From assembly GCA_002633005.1 (NCBI GenBank), contig NMRA01000194.1:270458-311521 (forward strand): a DNA stretch of 41,064 nt, given 5' to 3'. Positions 33,679 through 41,064 of the stretch are shown here, in pieces (position 1 is the stretch's first letter; every line of letters starts with the position of its first letter). Position numbers and translations under genes: made by a program. The notes under the pieces were generated by a model. The model had not been told where the DNA came from. It worked only from the letters and a program-made list of their open reading frames with translations, and made no database searches. This stretch comes from Phoronis australis (lineage: Eukaryota > Phoronida > Phoronidae).

Positions 33679-34825
33679 TTTTTGTTTGCACTCTACAGGT
33701 CGCATTTTTTGTCCAATTCTCATGAAATTTGCAAACAACTTGTGAACCCAAAAGTTCTGGAAGCCTATTGTTTTTCGTCATTATCAGATTCAAGATGGCC
33801 GATGTGGCGGCCATTTTGTATACATTTTCTGGTTCCGAGACTCATGGAGACTGCAATTTTTTGCATACACAGCTAAAAATCAGCACCTTGATTGCTCAAG
33901 ACTTGTGCTACAGATGTGCAGGAAAACATTTACTTCCTGTCGAAGATGGCTGAAGTATCTGCCATTGCGCATGCACATTTCGATGTCGAGTAAAAAGCAT
34001 TTTCTCCCATAGAGGGCGCAATATCAATGTGGTTGCTTCGAAATTTTTCATGCATTAGTTTTTAATATTTAGCTATGATCTAGTGCCACTCAACCGTAAG
34101 TGGTTTTCAAATTGGCGGATCTAGTGTATTCTGACCCGTTTTCAGTCGTGTTGGGGTGCCATTTTAAATGGGAAAAGGAAATGACGTGAATTTTTGCCTA
34201 TGGATTCTCTGAGGAATACCCTTTCAAATGAACTGTAACATTTTTTTCTCAGATGTACTGTTTTCGATTTATTTGACGCAAAATTTCATTTTTTTTCAAA
34301 AAGTTTACTGAATTTTGCAAAACTACCATGTTAGATAGAGTTTTGAACGGGCATTCAGAAGATACTTTCTATTTTTCGCTAGGACATCTACTTTTTGAGT
34401 TATTCAAGATTTTATGATAGCGCTGTTCCTTTGTTGACCGGTTTTGCTGCAGTGATGTACGTTTAGCTTCCATTGAACAAGACAGTAGTCTATTTGTTAC
34501 TGATTTCTGACATCTTCGCTAGTCATATGAATGTTATTATGTTGTTCATAATCTTCACTATCATCATCGTCATCTCCATCGCCGTCGTCCTCCCCATCGT
34601 CATATTTTCAGTTAATTTCACAAAGTGTCGCTCAAGTCTGTAGCCTATTTCTTACTGACTTCTTACATTGCTAGTGATATGAATGTCGTGTTGTTCATAC
34701 TCGCCACCTTCATCATCATAACCATCATCATTGTCATCATCTCTGTCGTCGTCTTTTCAGTTAATTTCGCCAAGTGCCGCTCCTCTGAGCGCTCTCTTGT
34801 TTGTTAACCCAACAGCCTTAAAAAT
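33679..34825 (+). repeat. 1-kb tandem array, unit 1
   Basis: Begins with the ctctacaggtcgcat and catgaaatttg phrases. It contains CAAGATGGCCGATGT (33793), gccattttg, a second AAGATGGC (about 33945), TGCGCATGCAC (33966) and CCCATAGAGGGCGC (34006), then a homologous AT-rich half ending in a TCA/ATC-triplet-rich tract and agtgtcgctc. The triplet-rich tail is itself duplicated (about 34500-34630 and 34640-34800). No protein is recognised. Confidence 0.82.
34006..34019 (+). promoter_or_regulatory. CTCF-like motif, unit 1
   Basis: CCCATAGAGGGCGC agrees with 12 of 14 positions of CCASYAGRKGGCRS. Homologous sites are at 35152-35165 and 38231-38244. It is a motif match only. Confidence 0.35.
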
Positions 34826-35825
34826 TGTTTGTTCGCACTCTACAGGTCACAATTTTCGTCCAAGTCTCACGAAATTTGCACACAGCGTGTAGACCCAGAA
34901 GTCCTGGAAGCCTATAGTTTTTCGTCATGATCGGATTCAAAATGGCGGATCTGGTGGCCATTTTGTTTCTGACTTCAGATTCAAATGCTCATAGAGGCCG
35001 CAATTTTGACGTACAGGGATGAAAATTAGTACGGCTATTATAACCGACAGGTACTACAATTGTGCCGTAGATCATCAACTTCCAGTTACAGATGTCAGAA
35101 ATATTGGCAATGGCGCATGCTCACCTCGATTTCTGCCCGAAAACGTTTTCTCCAGCAGAGAGCGCATTGGCAAACCAATCATTTTCAAACTTGTCACGTG
35201 CTCGTTTCTTGTGGTTGGCTATTATATTAAATTTTGATTAACTGGAAGTTGCTTTCAAGATGGCGTCTCTGGAGCATTTTCACCCATTTTCGATCGTTCT
35301 GCATTCGCATTTTGAACGGCAAGAGCAAATGAATTTTTGGATGTGGTTTCCTTGCAGTATGCTCTTTCAAAAGTTCTAAGACAACATTTTCCTCGGTGTT
35401 AACATTTTATGTTATTTGACTTTGAATTTCAAAAAAATACAAAATCTCAATTTTTTTCAAAACTTTTACAAATTTTTGTGCAACTATATTTTTAGATAGA
35501 GATTTGAACGCGCTTTCAGAACATTTTTTCTATTTTTCGATACGACATCTACTTTTCGAATTGTTTGAGGTTTTCTGAAAACGCTGTTCCTTTGTTGACC
35601 GATTTTGCTACGCGGTTGTTAGTTTACCGGCAACTGAATAAGACTGCAGCCTATTTCTTACTGATTTCTGGCATCCTCGCTAGTCATATGAATGTTATCA
35701 GGTTGATCATCATCGCCACCGTCATCATCAACGTCGTCTTTATCTTCACCGACATCTTTTTGGTTAATTTCGCCAAGTGTCGCTCCTCCTAGCGCTCTCG
35801 TGTTGTTTGTTGCCCGACAGCCTTA
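34826..35825 (+). repeat. 1-kb tandem array, unit 2
   Basis: Same order as unit 1: ctctacaggtcacaa, cacgaaatttgc, AAAATGGCGGATCTGG with gccattttg (34941), GGCGCATGCTC (about 35112), CCAGCAGAGAGCGC (35152), ttcaagatggcgtc (about 35257), and a triplet-rich tail at 35695-35770 ending gccaagtgtcgctcc. Confidence 0.82.
35152..35165 (+). promoter_or_regulatory. CTCF-like motif, unit 2
   Basis: CCAGCAGAGAGCGC matches 13 of 14 positions of the CTCF core. A majority-rule reading of the three units would match it fully. Confidence 0.4.
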
Positions 35826-35860
35826 AAAATTGTTTGTTCTCACAATACAGGTCGCAATGT

Positions 35861-37930
35861 GAGGGCTCGACATTAACGGTAGACCGACTGCCCGGGACAA
35901 CCAATTTGTTGGTTCGGACAAGCTCACGGCCGAGCAGCTTGTCCGACGGGACAAGTCAATGAATTTTTCTGCAAACGTTCGTCGCACAAAATTAAGATTC
36001 CAAAATGAGCGCAACTCGATTACCTTTCTGTGACAATCAATCAGGTTTAGCGGAACCAGGACCTTGCCTTACTATGGCGGTAAAATACCCGTATTCTCAT
36101 GCCCTTTACTGAAGAAGACACAATTGTTTCCTTTGGCTCACGCGCGGAACTCATGTTGGCATGTACTGATCAATGAGACAGCGCTTGTCGAATGTATTTG
36201 CTGTAGAAGAACCAGCATACTTGACAGGGATATCATGTCCGTGGCCAATCTTTCTGTGGTTCCCCGTGACAGTACACGAAGCATAACCACCCTGAGCATT
36301 GAAATAAGAAAAGGCATGGTCCATTGTGACAAGCCAACTTGTGTCGCTGTTCCCATCTTGGTTAAACGCATGTTATTATGACTTTCTCTCCTAACACCAA
36401 AATGGAAGCACCCAACTAAAAGGCAAGAGCTCAAAAAATCAACTTGTCATTAGTGCAAGTTGAACATTTTGTCCATGTTCTACGTGGTCAAAAACTTATT
36501 TTTTGAACTTTTGATTTGCTTGATGACTTTTTACAAGATGTGTTTTTGCGTCATTATTTCGGCAGCTGACCGAGTACATGGTCTGATTGTTGAGCACGTG
36601 CTTTGGTGTGGCAGCGTTGTTGGCTTTGAACTAAAAAAGAAATATACAATGTATATAAAATGTTACATTGTTCAAAGTATTCAACAGAAAGACCTGTCAA
36701 TCATTAGCACCTGCTGGGTTGCTTAAGTTCAAAGTATTCAGTACTGAAGAAGACCTGTCAGTCATTAGCACTTGCTGGGTTGCTTAAAACTAAGTTCAAA
36801 GTATTAAGTACTGAAGAAGACCTGTCTGTCATTAGCTCGTGCTTGGTTGCCTAAGCGTCCTGCAAATCTTTACACTATTAAGTGCTTCATTTAAAAATAC
36901 ACTGTGAACGAACTAGTGGAGTCTTGCGTGATCTGTCTTTTCTCTCAAGAAACTTGCCCTACTGAACACACGCCTACCTGTAGGAATACCTTAGTTCTAA
37001 GAGATGACCAGCAGCGACCGAGGTACGTAAGAACCCAGTCCCGCTCAGGATCACGACGTCACTGTATTGTGAGTGGGCAGGCCGTCGAAGTCCGTTACTT
37101 CAATTCCCCGACCTATATTTTAACTGATTATGCTTGCAGTCCGACGTCAGTGTATCTCCGTTCGGGTGAAATCGGTCCTCCATGCAGTAATTAGCTACAA
37201 CTCCTGACTTCCAAAATTTTGATTTTAACCGCCCATGCTCGGCTTACCGCCCACCCCGTTTTTTAGATTCCCAATTTAAGCGCCCAGGGCGGTAACGCGG
37301 ACGAGTGTGGTGTAGTTAATTTGGGTATCAGTTTCAAGTCAAGGAGTTCTGATCTTGCAACTGTTAACCAAACCAAAGGGCGTGAAATCACCAAGCAACA
37401 GACGAAACCAATAAACGGTAACAGGAATTCCTTCCAAAGTGAAAGAAAGATTTTGACAGGTTACCGTAGGGTTTGATAGTGACCAGAAGTGAAATGTGTT
37501 GTGTCCCGTGTGAAAAATACACCGATGCAAACAGTTCATCTCTTGCGTTTGGGTCAGATGTGTTCAGGATCGAATCTTTGAAAAGTCACGAACAGTCCAC
37601 GGCTCACTCAGCAGCTTATAAAAATACATTATACCGGTATAACTGAATTGAAAAGCCAGGGTAAACTTGTGGCGTGTTCACTGGTGAAATCCAAATACAA
37701 ATACCGATTTAATAAACTTGTGCAAAATTTAAATGTCGTGTAATATATGCTGTTACACATGTTTATTGGGCTTGTGTTAACAGGTATAATGTGCGACATT
37801 CATATATGTTTGAAAAGTATAATTTGAGTTTAATTACCTTTGGACAAGTGTCTTATAGGTCAGGACAAGTAAATTTCATTTCTACTTGTCTGACTAGACA
37901 AGTTAAAATAAAAGTTAATGTCGAGCCCTG
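35861..37930 (+). mobile_element. 2.07-kb hAT-like element with 5-bp target duplication
   Basis: AGGGCTCGACATTAAC (35862-35877) and GTTAATGTCGAGCCCT (37914-37929) are perfect 16-bp TIRs. With the outer base the right end reads CCCTG, so the ancestral end was CAGGGCTCG, hAT-like. AATGT lies immediately outside both ends (35856-35860 and 37931-37935). Units 1 and 2 of the host array show the uninterrupted site, confirming the borders. Subterminal regions are full of GGACAAG/CTTGTC motifs in both orientations, as expected for transposase binding. No transposase frame was found, so it is non-autonomous. Five-base duplications are unlike the usual 8 bp of hAT. Internal G/C-rich stretches near 37230-37300 may be a nested fragment. 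Confidence 0.88.
36670..36856 (+). repeat. three tandem 57-67-bp units
   Basis: Units start gttcaaagtatt at 36670, 36727 and 36794 and share gacctgtca and ttgctgggttgctta phrases. They lie inside the TIR element. Confidence 0.85.
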
Positions 37931-38726
37931 AATGTTCGTCTGATCTCCATGAAATTTGTAAACTCGTAGGTCTGGAAGTGCTGGAATCCTATTGGTTTAC
38001 GTTATGATCAGATCCAAGATGGCGGACATAGCAGCCATTTTGTTTCTGGTTTCAGGTTCAAAGACTCATAGAGGTCGTATTTTTTGACGTGCACAGCTGG
38101 AAATTGGCGCAAACATAGAAGTGGACAAGTACTACCAATACCGCTGAAATCATGAACTTCCAGTTCAAGATGGCGGAAATATAGGCAATCATGCATGCGC
38201 ACCTTGATTTCGGGCTGAAAACGTTTTTCTGCTGTAGAGGGTGCATTATAGGACCAACTCCTTCGAAATTTTTCAGGTACCGGGTATTAGTTTTTAATGA
38301 CAAGCTCTGATACATTGCAGCAGAACTGGAAGTTGCTTTCAAGATTGCGGATCTGGTGTATTTTTACTCATTTTCATTCGTTCTACGGTCTTATTTTGAA
38401 CGGGAGGAGCAAATGACGCAAATTTTTGCATGTGGATTCTTGAAAGTGTACCCTTTCAAATGTTCTTCGACAGCGTTTTTCTCAGACTTACCGTTTTCGA
38501 GTTATTTGACTGAGTTCCAAAAAACGCAAAAAATTTCTATTTTTTCGAAAAATTTACGGAATGTTGCGAAACTATTGATTAAGATAGAGTTTTAAATGGG
38601 CTTTCAGAATTTATTTTTCATTTTTCACTAGGATGTCTACTTTTTGAATTATTTGAGATTTTCTGATAGCGCTGTTCCTTTGTTGAGGGCTCTTGCTGCA
38701 TTGATGTTGGTTTAGCTTCTATTGAA

Positions 38727-39345
38727 CCAGGGATATACTTAGCCACTAGCCCAGTCACCAATGCAAGTAAAAATGGTGCTGGCCGAGTAGAAGTCGACTT
38801 GCCGGTCGCCCAGGTTGCGAGCGAATTTTCAGAGCGCAAAAACGCTATATCGTTTCCCAGATGAACATGAATAAATTTCCCCCTGCTTTTGTTGTTTTTA
38901 TCATGAATTTAAGGTTCAGTTTAGTCAGCGTGTTGATGCTCCGGCAGTAAAAAACATCGGCGCAGTGCGATCCTACCGATTCAGTAGATGTCACCCGTTA
39001 CGCGATTCGTCTAGACAAAAGAACACTGTGTGGTCGTTCACAAAGGAATTTGTGGACTAGTCCGAAACAAGAAAAGTGGGGAAAGGCGGAAGACCGGTCC
39101 ATGTGCTCACAGCAAGTGAAATACCATAATTCTTGGAACTGATTTCTTATTGTAATGTACAGTGCAATGTCATTTTAGCCAAAATTTATAAATAATAATA
39201 TTCATCCTAATAAGCGCCCATGCCCCTATAAGCAACCCCCCGTGCACTCGTTTCCAGACTTCGCTAAAATAAGAGTCCAGTCCATGAACGTGTACATATG
39301 CGAAAAATGCCTTACCTACAGTTCTAAAATTCTACAATAATGTCT
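38727..39345. other. no gene; single hAT-like end
   Basis: cagggatatacttagccact at 38727, followed by ctagcccagtcacc and cgacttgccggtcgcccag, looks like a CAG-type TIR with subterminal repeats, but no far end is recognised. At about 39207-39235 is the phrase aagcgcccatgcccctataa, a MITE-like fragment. Confidence 0.4.
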
Positions 39346-39594
39346 TCAATTTACCAATAATATCCGACAGTCCTGAAAAATCATTGTGCGCGGAATTTCT
39401 AGACCACGAGCCTCACCGCTATGTCGGTATTTAGCCGTGGCTGTACACTTCAAAAAGAACGCAAAAGTTCTGCTGATTTTGCGAGGAACATATCCCACTA
39501 TGGCCAGGTCTTTCAGAACAGACGCAGCGCAGTTGTCAGCGTCATTGTATTGTATCTTTCCCGTACATCTTTTCTCCCTCAACAGGAATGCAGA
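39346..39594 (-). CDS. HIRAN-like domain fragment
   Basis: The minus-strand frame opens after a TAA at about 39597 and ends at 39346 (about 80 codons). It reads a short basic start, then NDADNCAASVLKDLAIVGYV followed by PRKIS, a hydrophobic FAFFLK and GLEIP. The pattern N..D..A..V.KD..VGYVPRKIS...FL...G.EIP is what I know from HIRAN-like domain proteins abundant in cnidarians, molluscs and other marine animals. HIRAN domains bind DNA ends in HLTF, but the role of this animal family is not established. The start codon would be non-ATG, so this is a truncated copy or an internal exon. No frameshift is seen within the domain. Confidence 0.55.
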   Translation of the reverse strand, partial: SAFLLREKRCTGKIQYNDADNCAASVLKDLAIVGYVPRKISRTFAFFLKCTATAKYRHSGEARGLEIPRTMIFQDCRILLVN

Positions 39595-39985
39595 TTACTT
39601 TTGTATACGTAAAAACTTCGAATTGAAACTTGACCAGTGTTAATGAGCACATATGTTAGTATGTGGGCCTGCTACCGACTCTGGCAAATGAACTCTGATG
39701 ACACACACGCTCTCGCTCACTCGGCAGACACCTGCAGACTCACTTCAAAACAAACGTCACGTGACAACAACATGTGTGTTCATCCAGATTTTTCGCTTGT
39801 TGCAGTGTACGATCTAGCCCAGATTTGGACTGCGGTTGATACCGACTCTACAGGAACTTAAAAATCTTAAGTATGCTATTTGGAAAACTTAAAGGATAAT
39901 GCCACCCGATTTGATTAGTTTTTTTCGTCTCAATCGGTCTATATCCACAACACATCGTATATGGTTGATCTCTCCTCGCTGAGAG
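39595..39985. other. no gene recognised
   Basis: Spacer between the divergent HIRAN-like and THAP frames. The plus frame 39637-39861 has no domain. Confidence 0.4.
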
Positions 39986-40390
39986 GTGTCGCGTAAACCT
40001 GTGAGGAAGGTGAGAAATGACTCAGCGACATCAGTGGTTCTTCTGCAGAGTAAGTGTATCGTTCCTGCTTGTGCGAACTATGAAGTTACGAGGAAAGCAG
40101 GTATATCGTTTTTTCAACTTCCTCGAGAGCACACAATGCTTCGGAAGTGGTTTGCGGTCGTGAAGAATGAAAAGTACGCCATAATACCAATTAAGTATGA
40201 GGCCGTGAAACGTCTCCGTGTCTGTGGCTGGCATTTCGTCTACAGTGATTTCACTGACGATCGAATGCCGGCTTACCAAACAGCTCACGCCAGGGCAGAA
40301 AAAGAGTCTGAGTATGAAGTCGGATGTTGTGCCTAGTGTGTTTGGGTTTGGTAGGCAGGAGACAAAACAACGCGGATCAGTTGTTGCTCA
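39986..40390 (+). CDS. THAP-type zinc finger exon, apparently frameshifted
   Basis: The open frame (39986-40336) contains the C2CH zinc module: CIVPAC (about 40057-40074), 50 residues, then CGWH (about 40225-40236), that is C-x4-C-x50-C-x2-H. Other THAP landmarks are FFQLP, the invariant Trp in RKWF, and HF...DF. THAP domains are DNA-binding modules of animal regulators and P-element-type transposases. The usual C-terminal AVPTIF-like box is not in this frame, but DVVPSVF occurs at about 40324-40344 in the next frame, so one indel separates them. No in-frame ATG precedes the zinc module; ttcttctgcag at about 40038-40048 is a plausible splice acceptor. It is either an exon with a sequencing error or a decaying gene or transposase fragment. 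Confidence 0.75.
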
Positions 40391-40682
40391 GTTATTATGG
40401 AAAATTGTAGCTGGCTATGGAAACACAAACAATTACAATTAATCCAAGGCATGAGAACATAACGTTTTATATAACCTGTTTGATGACTTACTCGTTCGTC
40501 TAGCTTCTGTTTGGACCTCTGGGTGTAGAATGTTTTCGCCAGTTCTTTTTCCCAGTGCCAAAAAGTAAGAAGACTTCTGTTTAGATGCGGTGCAAAATCA
40601 GGATGGTCGGTGAGACATAGCTACGCTTCTCCAAGAAGGTGTTTCACTTGCGGAATTTCTTTGTGCCCACTTTTCATTTTTA
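40391..40682. other. no gene recognised
   Basis: The frame carrying the DVVPSVF box continues to about 40442 with no further domain; nothing else is recognised. Confidence 0.4.
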
Positions 40683-40710
40683 TGCGCCCACATATTTATA
40701 TGTGGACGCA
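40683..40710. repeat. palindromic terminus of dispersed repeat
   Basis: tgcgcCCACATAT, tt, ATATGTGGacgca: 8-bp perfect arms extended by TGCG/CGCA across one mismatch. It marks the outer edge of the repeat that fills the end of the window. Confidence 0.75.
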
Positions 40711-40866
40711 TTATGCCGTCATCTCTGTCCGTCCGTCCGTCCGGCGTCCGGCGTCCGCTGCTCTATCTCCAAAACCCTTTGACATACGTTCATGAAATTT
40801 GGCACATATGTTCCATTCATGAATGGGACGGCATGTGCGAACTTTCGGACGGATCCGACTACCGGT

Positions 40867-40880
40867 GTGCCCCCTAGTGG
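40867..40880 (-). promoter_or_regulatory. CTCF-like core motif
   Basis: Reads CCACTAGGGGGCAC on the minus strand, matching all 14 positions of CCASYAGRKGGCRS. Binding is not shown. Confidence 0.5.
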
Positions 40881-41011
40881 CAATTTTAGTTTTTTACGCT
40901 TACCTTTGTATCTTCAAAAGTCCTGAACGGATTTTCATGAAATTTGGTATGTAGGCACCTAGTAGTGAGATGACGCTATCCTGCCGTTTTCGGATGGATT
41001 CGACATAGTTT

Positions 41012-41025
41012 GCGCCACCTAGTGG
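41012..41025 (-). promoter_or_regulatory. CTCF-like core motif
   Basis: Reads CCACTAGGTGGCGC on the minus strand, again 14 of 14, and 145 bp from the previous site in the same orientation. Confidence 0.5.
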
Positions 41026-41064
41026 CCATTTTTACTGTTTTCGAGTCTGTTTTTGTGCTTCCAC

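Larger units (their letters stand above)
35826..38726 (+). repeat. 1-kb tandem array, unit 3 (split and 3'-truncated)
   Basis: The unit starts at 35826 (attgtttgttctcacaatac), is interrupted by the element 35861-37930, and resumes at 37931 (aatgttcgtctgatctccat). It carries CAAGATGGCGGACAT with gccattttg (38017), aagatggcggaaat (38167), GCATGCGCAC (38194) and GCTGTAGAGGGTGC (38231). It stops at about 38726, where another element-like end, CAGGGATATAC, begins; the triplet-rich tail is missing. Confidence 0.8.
40698..41064 (+). repeat. dispersed repeat with 145-bp internal period
   Basis: After a (CCGT)n and (GCGTCCG)n tract come two units with identical landmarks exactly 145 bp apart: catgaaatttgg at 40791 and 40936, cggatgga/cggatccga, and the CTAGTGGC phrase at 40874 and 41019. 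The window ends within the repeat. Its tip recurs in opposite orientation at 1-46. The catgaaatttg phrase is also shared with the array at 33.7-38.7 kb. Confidence 0.85.

Noticed and set aside
34500-34800. Leu/Ile/Val-rich small membrane protein
   Set aside because: The hydrophobic peptide is produced by a TCA/ATC triplet-rich tract that is itself part of a repeat.
36904-37194. Transposase fragment inside the 2.07-kb TIR element
   Set aside because: No BED finger, no hAT dimerisation signature and no catalytic motif visible; the element is better called non-autonomous.

Overview
This window looks like repeat-rich, gene-poor nuclear DNA from an animal, most likely a marine invertebrate; I cannot name the species. 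The evidence is eukaryotic throughout: decayed non-LTR reverse transcriptases, a tyrosine-recombinase (DIRS/Ngaro-like) relic, several hAT-like and TTAA-flanked terminal-inverted-repeat (TIR) elements, minisatellites, a THAP zinc-finger exon and one assembly gap (14139-14408). There are no operons and no CRISPR array. No rRNA gene or intact tRNA was seen. Nearly all open frames are short and lack codon-level signs of selection, so only three are listed as possible host exons.

Layout. 1-46 is the tip of a dispersed repeat whose opposite-strand copy closes the window (40683-41064). 1-8.1 kb is mostly unrecognised non-coding DNA holding a TTAA-flanked MITE (1078-1576), an 11-bp minisatellite, a 44-bp duplication and one GC-rich minus-strand candidate exon (6365-6793). 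8.1-9.9 kb is a tandem repeat array ending in a 17-bp minisatellite. 10.4-13.1 kb carries a small MITE, a 162-bp tandem pair and an inverted-ended element. 13.3-15.2 kb is a full-length hAT-like element (copy A) interrupted by the gap; its inverted partner (copy B) is at 25.2-26.8 kb. 16.0-17.4 kb is a dead minus-strand LINE in which one reverse-transcriptase motif has expanded into an eight-copy 54-bp minisatellite. 20.9-22.2 kb is a second dead LINE on the plus strand. 22.9-23.9 kb and 31.3-32.2 kb are direct copies of one mosaic repeat. 26.8-28.6 kb is a broken tyrosine-recombinase element with its 3' direct repeats.

33.7-38.7 kb is an array of three roughly 1-kb units. Each unit carries, in the same order, YY1-like, NRF1-like and CTCF-like motifs. 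The third unit is split by a 2.07-kb TIR element (35861-37930) with a clean 5-bp target duplication. At 39.3-40.4 kb lie two protein-coding remnants on opposite strands: a HIRAN-like domain (minus) and a THAP domain (plus, apparently frameshifted before its C-terminal box). The window ends in a 145-bp-period repeat, each unit of which carries an exact match to the CTCF core consensus.

The recurrent theme is repeats that carry regulatory-protein motifs and repeats that have grown out of decayed transposon coding sequence. I found no intact multigene system. Gene functions here are inferences from motif recognition by eye, without alignment or database search.
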